In this document: one piece after another, positions 1 to 8,619 of the stretch
Position numbering within the stretch: the stretch's first letter is position 1
Layout of the letters: every line of letters starts with the position of its first letter
Source of the DNA: Paraburkholderia sp. D15
GTDB taxonomy: Bacteria > Pseudomonadota > Gammaproteobacteria > Burkholderiales > Burkholderiaceae
Assembly (NCBI RefSeq): GCF_029910215.1
Contig: NZ_CP110396.1
Span: forward strand, 2,790,001-2,854,000
Reading direction: 5' to 3'
Length of the DNA stretch: 64,000 nt
Translations under genes and position numbers: made by a program
The notes under the pieces: generated by a model
Seen by the model: only the letters and a program-made list of their open reading frames with translations
Database searches by the model: none
What the model was told of the DNA's origin: nothing

Positions 1-2
1 GC

Positions 3-734
3 GTGCCCACGCACGCCACCGACGACGAGATCAAGCGCGCCTACCGCAAGGCCGCGATGAAGTGGCATCCCGACCGCAACAGCGGCGCCGAGGAAGTGGC
101 GCGCGCCACCTTCCAGGAAATCAAGGACGCGTACGCGATCCTGTCGGACGCCGGGCAACGCAAGGTGTACGACGCCGTCTACGCCGAACAGATGCGCGGC
201 TGGGAGGCGCAACGCGCGCGGCAGCAGCAGGCGCGCGCCGAGCGCGAAGCCGCGGCGAAGGCCGCCGACGAAGCGGCGTACGCGGAGATGGTGTCGCTCG
301 CCATGCGCTTTGCCGACCAGGGCCACAATCGCGATGTGCTGTTCGGCGTATTGCTCGGCCGCCGTTGCGAGACGCGCCGTGCCGCGCAGATCGCGGATAG
401 CGTGGCGGCGTTGCAGGCGGCGCGTCGCGCGGCGGAGGAGGCGGTGAAGGGGGATGGTGGGGGCGAAGCCGACACCGAGGTCGAGATCGAAACGGCGGGC
501 GGCGAGGCGGCTCCCGCCGGGACGCGGACGCGATCCCGGACGAAGGCGGGCTCGGCCAGCGAGGATGCAACGCCGACGCAGGCCGCGTCGTCCAATCGCG
601 GCGCCCAAGGCAAGCGCGGCGACCAGTCCGGCGATAAGCCGGACAACGCGTCGAGCGACGCTGGGGCCGAGGCCAACCCGGCCGGCGTGCTCGGTGGGCT
701 GTGGTTCCAGTTCCTGAACGGTCTGCGTTTTTAA
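3..734 (+). CDS. DnaJ-domain protein, 5' end cut by the window
   Basis: J-domain co-chaperone-like protein. The visible part begins inside helix I of the J domain. Residues 8-60 contain the helix II sequence, the invariant HPD tripeptide (KWHPDRN) that stimulates DnaK ATPase, and the helix III-IV region ending in [10 protein letters not shown]. No Gly/Phe region, zinc-finger CxxCxGxG repeats or substrate-binding domain follows. Instead there is an Ala/Arg/Glu-rich helical stretch and a low-complexity acidic tail ending in a hydrophobic FQFLNGLRF. This makes it a specialised J-protein rather than DnaJ itself. The true start lies upstream of base 1: the GTG at position 3 reads as Val inside the typical LGV motif. 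It converges on the ChaC gene with a 16-base gap. The family call is certain; the client protein is unknown. Confidence 0.85.
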   Translation: MPTHATDDEIKRAYRKAAMKWHPDRNSGAEEVARATFQEIKDAYAILSDAGQRKVYDAVYAEQMRGWEAQRARQQQARAEREAAAKAADEAAYAEMVSLAMRFADQGHNRDVLFGVLLGRRCETRRAAQIADSVAALQAARRAAEEAVKGDGGGEADTEVEIETAGGEAAPAGTRTRSRTKAGSASEDATPTQAASSNRGAQGKRGDQSGDKPDNASSDAGAEANPAGVLGGLWFQFLNGLRF

Positions 735-750
735 CGCCGTTGCCAACGCA

Positions 751-1428
751 TCAAGCAGGCTGCTCCGGCAACTTCGCCTGCTGTTTCGCGAGTTCATCGA
801 CGAGTTCGTCGACATAAGCATCGTTCAAGCCGCAATCCGCGAGCGCGTGTTGCAGCTTGAACACGTACTCCGCGTTGCTGCCGAACAGACCCGTCGCCAT
901 CGCCATCGCAGGCGCGATCGTCGCCGCCCGCGCATCGCGCTCGTACTGCTGATCCTGAGGTTCGGCGACGAAGGCGATCGCCTGAACCTGGGTGCCGTCG
1001 TCGAGCGTGACGGCCGCCCACGTCGGACGATACGCGCCCGTCACCATCTCGCGAATCCACAGGATGCGCAGTTCCTCGCCGAGCGTCGCGCCGCATAGCC
1101 GCAACGCGACGCCCTCGGTGCAGCCGCCCGGTTCGAGCGCGAGCATGCGTCCGGGTTGCTCGGGCGTACCGCGTCCGGCGATCAACCGGATGCAGAAGCT
1201 GCGATGCCAGCCGTGCAGCGTGGCGATGCGCCGGCAATCGAAGTCCGACACCGGGTTCCACATCAGCGAGCCATACGCGAACACCCATACGTCGCCATTG
1301 TCCGGACGCGCGGCCAGCGTTTGCGCGAGCGATGCGTCGATGCGCGCCTGCGTCCACAGCATCTCGCTGGGCAGCGAGTCGAAGCTCTCGAGGTAGGCGC
1401 CCGAGCTAATGGCGTTTCTGTTCAGCAT
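751..1428 (-). CDS. chaC: ChaC-like gamma-glutamylcyclotransferase
   Basis: Predicted glutathione-specific gamma-glutamylcyclotransferase, a cytosolic enzyme that cleaves glutathione to 5-oxoproline and Cys-Gly. The 225-residue length fits bacterial ChaC. The family signature VFAYGSLMWNP is near residue 50, and GRGTPEQPGRMLAL and GGCTEGVALRL follow. A Glu in the ILWIREM region is a plausible catalytic acid, but I did not align it. The start at 1428 has only a weak GGAACC upstream. A start further inside, at the Met near residue 23, would still keep the whole domain. It is transcribed away from the downstream MFS exporter gene, sharing a 362-base divergent gap with it. The family assignment is secure; glutathione specificity is inferred from the family. 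Confidence 0.88.
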   Translation of the reverse strand: MLNRNAISSGAYLESFDSLPSEMLWTQARIDASLAQTLAARPDNGDVWVFAYGSLMWNPVSDFDCRRIATLHGWHRSFCIRLIAGRGTPEQPGRMLALEPGGCTEGVALRLCGATLGEELRILWIREMVTGAYRPTWAAVTLDDGTQVQAIAFVAEPQDQQYERDARAATIAPAMAMATGLFGSNAEYVFKLQHALADCGLNDAYVDELVDELAKQQAKLPEQPA

Positions 1429-1790
1429 CCGGTGGTTCCGTCGTGGTGGGCCGCATACGCGATGCGCAGCGCGTGCCCGTGAAAGTCGTTGTCAGTATGA
1501 ACGCGACGGCCGCCCGGAAAAATCCGTCTGACGGAAATTGTGTGTCGCCGTGCTGGCGACAATCGTTGCCTTGCGCACGTTTTTTCTTCGTTCCCGCATG
1601 ACCTTCGAATACGCGTCGAGGGGATCGATTGTCGCGTTTCGGGCCGCTCACTCACGACCTGCACGCTCTTTATCCGCGGCGGCGCCGTCGCCAGAATGAC
1701 GGCCTTGAGCGCTGCATGTGGCCAGCGCGTCTGGCCGGCGCGCGTGACAGATCGCGTGACAGCCGGACGACCACGGGAAAGGAACGATCG
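1429..1790. other. divergent intergenic region between chaC and the MFS gene
   Basis: I see no convincing gene in these 362 bases. An open frame extends upstream from the MFS gene, but its predicted residues (Arg-rich, no hydrophobic pattern) look non-coding. The stretch must carry the promoters of two divergent genes. I could not place a convincing -35/-10 pair. Confidence 0.5.
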
Positions 1791-3404
1791 ATGAAAACGA
1801 CTACGCCGGATAGTGACGCCAACGCCAACGCCAACATTCAGCCCGGCACCCGCGCCAAACCGCTGATCCTCGCCGCCGTCTGCCTCGCCGCGCTCGTACT
1901 GCCGCTCGCCTTCTCCGGCGGCGCGGTCGCGACGCCGGCCATCGGACGCGACCTTGGCGGCAGCGCGACTGCGCTGACGTGGATCACCAACGCCTTCCTG
2001 CTGAGCTTCGGCAGCCTGTTGATGGCGGCCGGCGCGCTTGCCGATCAGTACGGCCGCAAGCGGCTCTTCGTGGCCGGGCTTGGCGGCTTCATCGTCGCGT
2101 CGCTGGGGCTGAGTCTCGCGCCCTCGGTGTCATGGCTCGACGCATTGCGCGCGCTGCAGGGCGTCGCGGCGGCGGCGTCGCTGGCGAGCGGGTCGGCCGC
2201 GCTCGCGCAGGAGTTCGCGGGGCATGCCCGCACGCGCGCGTTCAGCCTGCTCGGCACGAGCTTCGGCATCGGTCTCGCGTTCGGCCCGCTGCTGGCCGGC
2301 GCGTTGATCGCGCATTTCGGCTGGCGCGCGATCTTCGCGACGATCGCCGCGATCGGTGCGCTCGCCTTCGTGTTCGGCGTGCCGCGCATGCGCGAAACGC
2401 GCGATCCGGATGCGGCCGGTCTCGACTGGCCGGGCACGCTGAGCTTCAGCGGCACGCTCGCGTTGTTCACCTTCGCAGTGATCCAGGCGCCGCAGGCGGG
2501 TTGGGCGAGTGCGCGGGTGGTCGGTCTGCTGGCCGCGTCGGCGGTCTTGCTCGTGCTGTTCGCGAGGGTGGAAACGCGGGTCGCCCGGCCGATGCTGGAC
2601 CTGAGTCTGTTTCGCTATCCGCGTTTCGTCGGCGTGCAGATCTTGCCGGTCGGCACTTGCTACTGCTACATCGTGTTGATCGTGATGCTGCCGTTGCGGT
2701 TGATCGGCGCGGAAGGACTCAGCGAACTCGATGCGGGGCTGCTGATGATTGCGTTGTCCGCGCCGCTCGTCATCGTGCCGCTGCTGGCCGCCTCGCTGAC
2801 GCGCTGGCTGTCGGCGGGCGTGCTCTCGGGCATCGGTTTCCTGATCGCGGCGGCGGGGCTGTTCTGGCTGAGCCGCGTCGACATCGGCGCGGCGCGTGCA
2901 TCGGCGATCCTGCCGATGCTGATCATCGGCGTCGGCGCGGGCATGCCTTGGGGTTTGATGGATGGACTGTCGGTCAGCGTCGTACCGAAGGAGCGCGCGG
3001 GCATGGCCACCGGCATCTTCAGCACGACGCGCGTGGCCGGCGAGGGCATCGCGCTCGCGATCGTCACCGCACTGCTCGCGGGCCTCGCCCAGGCGCGGCT
3101 CGCGCGACTGGCTCCCCTCGCGGCCGACGGCAGCGCCGACACCGCGCGACGCATCGCCGAAGCGGCGCAACGTCTGACCACGGGCGATCTCGCGAGCGCC
3201 GCCGCAAGTCTGCCCGGCCTCGACCGGCATGCGCTCGCGCTCAGTTATACGCAGGCCTTCACGAGCATGCTGCACGTGCTGATCGTCATCACGTTGCTGG
3301 CGGCGTGCGCGTCGTTCGCATTCCTGAGCCGCGCGGGCGAACTCAAGCATGCCCGCGACGAAGCCGAAACGTCGCGCGAGGCCGCGCGATCTGCCGTGGT
3401 GTGA
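1791..3404 (+). CDS. MFS exporter, DHA2 (EmrB/QacA-like) type
   Basis: Inner-membrane proton-coupled drug or metabolite exporter of the major facilitator superfamily, 537 residues. The length and the spread of hydrophobic segments suit the 14-helix DHA2 group. The motif A-like loop GALADQYGRKRLF lies between helices 2 and 3, and motif C-like GTSFGIGLAFGPLLAG is in helix 5. An ALTWITNAFLLSFG segment in helix 2 is typical of EmrB/QacA proteins. The start at 1791 was chosen because AAGGAACG precedes it at good spacing and because residues upstream of it are not protein-like. The hydrophilic N-terminus contains Asn-Ala repeats. No fusion-protein (EmrA) or outer-membrane partner is adjacent, so it is probably a single-component pump. 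The substrate cannot be read from the sequence. Confidence 0.85.
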   Translation: MKTTTPDSDANANANIQPGTRAKPLILAAVCLAALVLPLAFSGGAVATPAIGRDLGGSATALTWITNAFLLSFGSLLMAAGALADQYGRKRLFVAGLGGFIVASLGLSLAPSVSWLDALRALQGVAAAASLASGSAALAQEFAGHARTRAFSLLGTSFGIGLAFGPLLAGALIAHFGWRAIFATIAAIGALAFVFGVPRMRETRDPDAAGLDWPGTLSFSGTLALFTFAVIQAPQAGWASARVVGLLAASAVLLVLFARVETRVARPMLDLSLFRYPRFVGVQILPVGTCYCYIVLIVMLPLRLIGAEGLSELDAGLLMIALSAPLVIVPLLAASLTRWLSAGVLSGIGFLIAAAGLFWLSRVDIGAARASAILPMLIIGVGAGMPWGLMDGLSVSVVPKERAGMATGIFSTTRVAGEGIALAIVTALLAGLAQARLARLAPLAADGSADTARRIAEAAQRLTTGDLASAAASLPGLDRHALALSYTQAFTSMLHVLIVITLLAACASFAFLSRAGELKHARDEAETSREAARSAVV

Positions 3405-3605
3405 CGAAAGCGGTATTGGCCGTCAGGCCATAGACGTCGGCCGATTAGATAGAGACTGCGGCCTTTAGCACGACACGCCGCGCTTCTAGAATCGAAGACA
3501 CGTTCGACGCGTTCGCGGCGCAGGCCGTCCGGCCGCGTTCGAACGTCGTTTCTTTTCGCCCGTTCCCCATCGTCGCATGCGGGTCATCCGGGAGGCTCGA
3601 CGCTC

Positions 3606-3815
3606 ATGTTCACCTTCATCATCGTCGTCGCGGTCGCGGCGTTCGTCCCCTATGTCGCCGCGCCGGGCATCGCGAATGGCGTCAAGGCCATCAACAAACC
3701 ACCCGCGGCGACCACGCAGATGCAGTTCGAGACCACGCCGGCGACGACGCCGCAAAACGGCGATGCGACCAACCGGCTCGTCTCCGGGCGTCGCGACAAC
3801 GAAGCCGCGAGTTGA
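3606..3815 (+). CDS. small single-pass membrane protein, unknown function
   Basis: A 69-residue protein with one hydrophobic N-terminal segment (FTFIIVVAVAAFVPYVAA) followed by a polar Thr/Gln/Asn-rich tail. It could be membrane-anchored or exported. GGGAGG lies about 10 bases before the ATG, which supports real translation. It stands alone, 200 bases after the MFS exporter and on the same strand. I do not recognise a family. Its reality rests on the ribosome-binding site and the clean hydrophobic pattern. Confidence 0.55.
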   Translation: MFTFIIVVAVAAFVPYVAAPGIANGVKAINKPPAATTQMQFETTPATTPQNGDATNRLVSGRRDNEAAS

Positions 3816-4234
3816 CGCGCAATGATGCGTGGCGGTCATGCGACGCAATGCGCGCGGAACCGCGCGGGTCCGTCCGCGAGAGTGACAGCATAATGAAAGC
3901 TTGGGCGAGTGCGCTGCTACACTTGCGTGCGGCGGCGGCCTTAACCTTGCCGGGCGCCAGGCCGTAAACGTGTGGTTGAGCACGAGGTTGAGCGTGTGGT
4001 TAAGCGCGGCATCCAGCAGTGGGAGCGCGATCGCCAAGGCAATCAGGACGCGATCCGAACGTGACCCAGGACGCGACCCGGCGGCGACCGTCGCTCACCC
4101 GATGATCCCTTATCGCTCCTCCACCTGGTGCAAATTCCCGTGGCGCGAAAAATCAGGTCATCGTAGTGTCACGGGGGCGCAAGACGGCGACGGCAGAATG
4201 CCATCCAGAAGTAAAAAGAAGGGACGGGGAAAGC
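3816..4234 (+). other. intergenic region before the phosphatase-like gene
   Basis: 419 bases without a convincing gene. It contains three imperfect 12-base tandem repeats (listed separately). The last 100 bases become A/G-rich (AAGTAAAAAGAAGGGACGGGGAA), giving the ribosome-binding site of the next gene. Confidence 0.5.
3970..4005 (+). repeat. three imperfect 12-bp tandem repeats
   Basis: GTGTGGTTGAGC, ACGAGGTTGAGC and GTGTGGTTAAGC follow one another directly. They are non-coding and lie about 230 bases upstream of the phosphatase-like gene. Function unknown. Confidence 0.7.
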
Positions 4235-4708
4235 GTGACCAGAAAATACAAAGTGCTGTTTCTCTGTCGCGAGAATTCAGCCAGCAGCATCATCGCCGAA
4301 GCGCTACTGCGCGAACTGGCGGGGCACCGTTTCGAAGCATTCAGCGCAGGGCCGGAACCGGCCACGCGGGTTCATCCGTATACGGTCGCGCAATTGCGCC
4401 CCGGCATTTCGGAACTGGGTGGGCTCGGCGCGAAAAGCTGGCTGGAATTCACCGGCGAATGGGCGCCGCGCATGGACGTCGTCGTCGCGATGGATGACTG
4501 CGTCGCCGCGCCGAATGCGCCGGTGTTTCCAGGCGAACCGGTGTTTTACCGCTGGAGTTTTATCGATCCGCTCGTCGACGGCGTGACCGAAGCGGAACGT
4601 GGCCGCCTCTTCGACAAGGTGTTCTGGCAGATCGTGCGGCAGGTCAGCGCGTTCATTCAATTGCCGCAATATGCGCGGCCGCCGCACATTTCCACGTGCG
4701 ACGCATGA
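4235..4708 (+). CDS. low-molecular-weight phosphatase/ArsC-like protein with altered P-loop
   Basis: A 157-residue protein of the low-molecular-weight protein tyrosine phosphatase/arsenate reductase fold. The N-terminal strand and loop read VLFLCRENSASSIIAEALL, matching the family pattern CxxNSARSxxAEAxL in position and surroundings. The catalytic Arg of CX5R is replaced by Ser, giving CRENSAS. The distal Asp-Pro acid is kept (WSFIDPL), as is the second-strand region MDVVVAMDD. The GTG start at 4235 was chosen for the GGGGAAAG just upstream and because the domain begins at once. Loss of the P-loop Arg predicts poor phosphate binding, so this may be a pseudoenzyme or a variant with different chemistry. 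It converges with the H-NS-like gene, 9 bases apart. Family confident, activity doubtful. Confidence 0.75.
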   Translation: MTRKYKVLFLCRENSASSIIAEALLRELAGHRFEAFSAGPEPATRVHPYTVAQLRPGISELGGLGAKSWLEFTGEWAPRMDVVVAMDDCVAAPNAPVFPGEPVFYRWSFIDPLVDGVTEAERGRLFDKVFWQIVRQVSAFIQLPQYARPPHISTCDA

Positions 4709-4717
4709 CCGCGCGTT

Positions 4718-5044
4718 TTAACGATCGCTCGAGCGTGCGAGCGGACTGCCCGCGAACGGATCGTTTTTCCAGTCGACCTGTTTTTTCGGTTGCGGCGCCG
4801 GTGCCGGCGTGCCCGACAATTCGAAGTGATCGATGGATTGCCCCGCGCTGATGGCCTGTTTGAGCCATTGAGGCATTTCGCCCTGACCGTCCCAGCTGTC
4901 GCCGGTCGCGCTGCGGTAGCGCGCGGCTTTTTCCGCGGCGGGCTCGGCGGCTAATACCGCGGCCAGATCTTCCGGCTCGATGCCAAACTCTTCCATGCGA
5001 TGGCGGAGATACGCAATCATGCTATCTCGCTTCCGTTCGTCCAT
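4718..5044 (-). CDS. H-NS-family nucleoid protein, short form
   Basis: DNA-binding protein of the H-NS/MvaT-like histone family, 108 residues. The C-terminal DNA-binding motif is clear: YRSATGDSWDGQGEMPQWL followed by KQAISAGQSIDHFEL, equivalent to the AT-hook-like TWxGxGRxPxW loop of Burkholderia H-NS proteins. In the loop, the usual Arg of GRGR is replaced, giving GQGEMPQW, which may change minor-groove affinity. The N-terminal oligomerisation helix is reduced to about 35 residues (RDSMIAYLRHRMEEFGIEPEDLAA), so multimerisation may differ from full-length H-NS. AAGGACG precedes the ATG. It could silence AT-rich accessory DNA, and the window has several AT-richer gaps. That role is inference. 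Confidence 0.82.
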   Translation of the reverse strand: MDERKRDSMIAYLRHRMEEFGIEPEDLAAVLAAEPAAEKAARYRSATGDSWDGQGEMPQWLKQAISAGQSIDHFELSGTPAPAPQPKKQVDWKNDPFAGSPLARSSDR

Positions 5045-5877
5045 AAGATATTCGTCCTTCTAAAGCGTCCGGCGTTCTGTCAGTTACAGATTGCAAGGAA
5101 AGCCGCGTAAGCCCTTGGCCCATCTGAATGGGCCGGCCCGCGGTAGGGTTATCGATTGAAGGAAATGCCAATGGCAGCGTTAAAAAACGTTGCTCCGTAA
5201 ATTGCGGTACTGCATTTGTCCGGTCAGGCTGCCGTTATTACCGGCTGTGCCGTTCAACTCAATCAGCGGCCAACAAGTCGCCAATCAGCTGCAAATCAGC
5301 ACGTTATACGGGCACGCCGCCAGGCGACGGATGAGGCTGGATAAGCCTCGCGGCCGCGGGGGGACGAACGATGATGTCGATATGCTGATTGTTGCCGGCT
5401 GGCTTCACGCCCACACTTCCGTCTCTCGCCGGTGCTGCACGTGGGGCCGTTTTTTACGTTATTGCAGCATGATAGCGCACTGCGCGGCTAATGCACGTAC
5501 TCAATTGCGGGATTTTGTCGTGGAGTGCGGTTATCCGAACTGAATTGGGTATCGGGTATGCGCGGGGTATCGGCGCGGCGATCGTCGGCACCGGTTGAAA
5601 ACCGGTGATTGAATTCCTGTGCCGCCGGACTATAACGGAACAGCGGAGCCGATATCCGCATTTCCAGCCTGTGGCGACCGAATCCGGTGCGCCGCGACGA
5701 CGCGTCCCACATCGGTTGCAGGTCTGGCAACGCTTCACTTGCCTGTTACGGCGATTCGCCGCAGCGGTTCTGCATCGGCACCGGCTCGTCCGTCGGCCCT
5801 GAGGGGGCTGGCGATGTTTCGCCAATCGATTTTGTCAAAGGACGGGTACCGCTGCGCCGGATTCGAGGAGTCTGGTC
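5045..5877. other. 833-base gap, no convincing gene
   Basis: Upstream region of the H-NS-like gene (minus strand) and of the small exported protein (plus strand). Several open frames of 65-125 codons exist on both strands. All are Arg/Cys-rich with no hydrophobic core pattern, no ribosome-binding site and no recognisable domain. GC content is visibly lower than in the flanking genes. It probably carries two promoters. Confidence 0.45.
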
Positions 5878-6210
5878 ATGAAATTTCATTGGATGTTGGC
5901 AATCGCCAGCGCCGTTCTGCTGCTCGTACCGGTGACTGCCGGCGCGCTGCAGCCGGATGACGCGCAAGGCGGCAGTCCATCGGGCCGCACGATGATGCAA
6001 CAGAACGCGAACGAGTCGGTGCAGGCGACGACCGACATGTCGTTCAGCGACCCGGGACAAGCGGGGAACGTGCGCAATGCGTCGTATGGCGGCATCGCCG
6101 CGGGGCAGTCGGACATGGGCGTCCGGCAGGACGCACACGGTACGCAGGGCACTCGAAACGACAGGCCGTGCGCGAACGGACCGCTGTGCCGGACCTATTT
6201 CGGTCAATGA
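5878..6210 (+). CDS. small exported protein, unknown function
   Basis: A 110-residue protein with a textbook signal peptide: MKFHW, a hydrophobic core (MLAIASAVLLLVPVTA) and a GAL-Q cleavage region near residue 24. The mature part is polar, rich in Gly, Gln, Asn and Ser, with a CANGPLC pair of cysteines near the C-terminus that could form a disulfide. GAGGAG lies 8 bases before the ATG. I do not recognise a family; it resembles many small periplasmic proteins of Burkholderia. A terminator follows 150 bases downstream. Confidence 0.65.
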   Translation: MKFHWMLAIASAVLLLVPVTAGALQPDDAQGGSPSGRTMMQQNANESVQATTDMSFSDPGQAGNVRNASYGGIAAGQSDMGVRQDAHGTQGTRNDRPCANGPLCRTYFGQ

Positions 6211-6362
6211 CGTACGGCGCAACGTGCTATCGATTCGCCAGGCCGCGCTAAATAACCCCACCGGCGACCGCGATTTTTCGTCGTGCGCTGCGAGCGTCTT
6301 AATACGATGTTAAGGTGTGACCCATTCCGGTTTTCTCGCTGATTTTCCGGCAACGCAATCGC

Positions 6363-6400
6363 AAGCAGGTCCTAGACAAGTCATCAGGGCCTGCTTTTTT
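6363..6400 (+). terminator. Rho-independent terminator
   Basis: An 11-bp stem (AAGCAGGTCCT paired with AGGGCCTGCTT, one G-T pair) with a 12-base loop runs into six T residues on the plus strand. It ends transcription from the small exported-protein gene and lies 77 bases before the next MFS gene. Confidence 0.8.
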
Positions 6401-6476
6401 ATTCGGGGCGCGCATCGATTAGTACGGCCGCGCCGCTCCAATCCCATTCGTTGTTAAGTCACTCGCAAACAATACT

Positions 6477-7817
6477 ATGTTGATGGAAGAAAATCCGTCG
6501 TCGAGCATCGCCTCGACGGACGATGGCACGTCGTCGCCCGTGCGTTCCTGGCTCGCGGTCGGCGCGGTCGCGATTGGCGCGTTCGCCTTCGTGACGACCG
6601 AATTTCTGCCGGTCGGGTTGTTGCCGCGTATCGCCGCCGATCTGGGCGTGAGCCCAGGGACCGCCGGCCTGATGGTGACGGTGCCCGGCGTGATCGCCGC
6701 GCTCTCGGCACCGGGCTTGATGATCGGCGCCGGGCGCATGGACCGGCGGCGCGTGTTCCTGTTGCTCACGGCGTTGCTGCTCGCGTCGAATCTGATCTCG
6801 GCCTTCGCGGCGAACTTCATGATCATGCTGCTCGGACGCGCGTTGCTCGGCGCCGCGCTCGGCGGTTTCTGGACACTCGCGACGGCAGCTTCCGCGCGTC
6901 TCGTGAAGCCGAAGGATGCCGCGCGGGCGATGGCCACGATCCTCACCGGCGTGACCTGCGCGACCGTGATCGGCGTGCCGCTCGGTACGTTTATCGCGAG
7001 TTTCGCGTCGTGGCGCGCGTCGTTCATGGCGACTGGCGTGCTGGTCGCGTTCGCGCTCGCCGCGCAGTTCCTGTTCGTGCCTTCGCTGCCGTCCGACGCG
7101 GCGATACGCGCGCGCGATCTGACCGCGTTGCTGCGCCGGCCGCATCCGCGCCGAAGCCTGTTGATGGTGGCGCTCGTGTTCGGCGCGCATTTCTCGTCGT
7201 ACACGTACATCACGCCGTTCCTGCTGCGCAATGCGAATCTGGGCATGTCGACCATCACGTGGTTGTTGCTCGGCTTCGGCATGATCGGTTTCATTTCGAA
7301 CTTCGCGGTGTCGTCGACGGTCACGCGCAATCTGAAAATCTCGCTCGGGGCGATGATCGCGTTGTTGATGGTGGCGCTCGTGTCGTTGCCGCTGCTTCAG
7401 CAGTCGTCGCTCGGTGTGGCGGCGCTGGTGCTGGCGTGGGGCATTTCGTTCGGCGCGCTGCCGCTGTGCTTGAGCATGTGGATTCAGCGCGCGACACCGG
7501 ATGAACCGGAAGCGGGTTCGGCCTTGTTCATCGGCATCATCCAAGTGGCGATTGCGCTCGGCTCGCTGGTGGGCGGGATGGTGGTCGACCACGTCGGCAT
7601 TCCCGCCGATTTCACGCTCGGCAGCGCGCTGGCGTTGCTGGGGTTGGGTGCGTTGGTGAGTTTTGGACGCGACCGGCAGCAGCCGAACGAGGCGACGCAC
7701 GCCGACGCCAATCCGGCACGAGCCGCGAAGAACGCAACGACGAGGCCCGTGACGGTCGCCGCGACTACGACAAGCACGGCGACTGTGGACGCAACCTGTT
7801 CCGCGTGCGCGGACTGA
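6477..7817 (+). CDS. MFS transporter, DHA1 (AraJ/NepI-like) type
   Basis: Inner-membrane major facilitator of the 12-helix DHA1 group, 446 residues. Helix 1 ends in FVTTEFLPVGLLPRIAADLG, the hallmark of AraJ, NepI and Cmr-like exporters for sugars, nucleosides or drugs. A motif A-like loop (GAGRMDRRRVFL) follows helix 2, and LGRALLGAALGGFWTLAT is in helix 4. The C-terminal 50 residues are a hydrophilic Ala/Thr/Asn-rich tail unusual for the group. An earlier or later Met (MLMEE) makes no functional difference. It is separated from upstream genes by a terminator, so it has its own promoter. The substrate is unknown. Confidence 0.85.
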   Translation: MLMEENPSSSIASTDDGTSSPVRSWLAVGAVAIGAFAFVTTEFLPVGLLPRIAADLGVSPGTAGLMVTVPGVIAALSAPGLMIGAGRMDRRRVFLLLTALLLASNLISAFAANFMIMLLGRALLGAALGGFWTLATAASARLVKPKDAARAMATILTGVTCATVIGVPLGTFIASFASWRASFMATGVLVAFALAAQFLFVPSLPSDAAIRARDLTALLRRPHPRRSLLMVALVFGAHFSSYTYITPFLLRNANLGMSTITWLLLGFGMIGFISNFAVSSTVTRNLKISLGAMIALLMVALVSLPLLQQSSLGVAALVLAWGISFGALPLCLSMWIQRATPDEPEAGSALFIGIIQVAIALGSLVGGMVVDHVGIPADFTLGSALALLGLGALVSFGRDRQQPNEATHADANPARAAKNATTRPVTVAATTTSTATVDATCSACAD

Positions 7818-7910
7818 GGGTTTCAGCGTTTCCGATGTTTGCGGCATTTGCGATGTTTGCGGCAGTCAGGCCGCGCACCGCTGCCGTAACGTAATAGCTT
7901 GCCTCCGTGT

Positions 7911-7939
7911 GTGCCGTGTTGGTGTAACCAACGCGGCAC
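7911..7939 (+). terminator. strong hairpin after the MFS gene
   Basis: A 12-bp stem GTGCCGTGTTGG / CCAACGCGGCAC (one G-T pair) with a 5-base loop TGTAA. It has no U-tract, so it may terminate Rho-dependently or protect the 3' end. It lies between the MFS gene and the iron-permease gene. Confidence 0.45.
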
Positions 7940-7991
7940 GCAAAATGCTGGTAGCCGGTGTTAACCGAAACTACCTTCGACGGAGGCAGCC

Positions 7992-8495
7992 ATGCGAGAA
8001 ACCGCGCCGCGTTCCCACGCAGACAGCCTGAGCACCGTGCCCGACACCGCGAGTCCGGCGTATGCGGCCAGTCATCCCGTCACACGCGCATTCGATGCAT
8101 TCGCCAGTTCGGTAACACGCCTCGCCGGCTCGCCGGTCGCTTTCGGCGTGGCGGCGATCACCGTGCTCGTGTGGGCCGTGACGGGGCCGCTCTTTCATTT
8201 CTCCGACGGCTGGCAACTGGTGATCAACACAGGCACGACCATCATCACGTTCCTGATGGTTTTCCTGATCCAGCAGAGCCAGAACAAGGACAGCGTGGCG
8301 GTACATCTGAAACTGAATGAACTGCTAGCGTCGCACCGCGCGGCAAACGATCAATTGATCGGTATCGAAGATGCTTCCGAGGACGAATTACGGCGTCTCG
8401 CCGCCGCTTATTTGCGGCTCGCGAGCCGCGCGCATCGCAACGACGAGGAGAGTGTCGATGTGGATGCGTGCATGGAGAAGCCACTCAGGCCGTAA
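7992..8495 (+). CDS. low-affinity iron permease family protein
   Basis: A small inner-membrane protein of the low-affinity iron permease (Fet4-like) family, 167 residues. The pattern is typical: FDAFASSVTRLAGSPVAF, a first membrane segment (GVAAITVLVWAVTGPLF), the FSDGWQLVINTGTTIITFL segment, and a QNKDSVAVHLKLNELL motif that opens the cytosolic helix. The bacterial members are much shorter than yeast Fet4, and a direct iron transport role is not proven for them. GGAGG sits 6 bases before the ATG. It appears to be a single-gene unit. Confidence 0.85.
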   Translation: MRETAPRSHADSLSTVPDTASPAYAASHPVTRAFDAFASSVTRLAGSPVAFGVAAITVLVWAVTGPLFHFSDGWQLVINTGTTIITFLMVFLIQQSQNKDSVAVHLKLNELLASHRAANDQLIGIEDASEDELRRLAAAYLRLASRAHRNDEESVDVDACMEKPLRP

Positions 8496-8521
8496 GACGG
8501 GATTTGATTCAGATTGCTAAT

Positions 8522-8545
8522 CAGTTATCGAAGCAGTTATCGAAG
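8522..8545 (+). repeat. 12-bp perfect tandem duplication
   Basis: CAGTTATCGAAG occurs twice without a gap, just after the iron-permease gene. It is flanked by the inverted pair CTAATCA (8517-8523) and TGATTAG (8558-8564). Confidence 0.7.
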
Positions 8546-8619
8546 CTTGTCCGAAATTGATTAGACCGCGATGCAATCAAAAACGACGGCGATTAGATTC
8601 GCCTCGCTATTCTTTTCGT

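Noticed and set aside
2130..3350. Long minus-strand frame opposite the MFS gene
   Set aside because: Arg/Gln-rich shadow produced by high-GC codon bias; the plus-strand frame has clear membrane helices and motifs.
5128..5825. Several small frames between the H-NS-like gene and the exported protein
   Set aside because: Arg/Cys-rich, no ribosome-binding sites, no hydrophobic or domain pattern.
6459..7847. Long minus-strand frame opposite the second MFS gene
   Set aside because: Arg/His/Gln-rich shadow without protein-like pattern.
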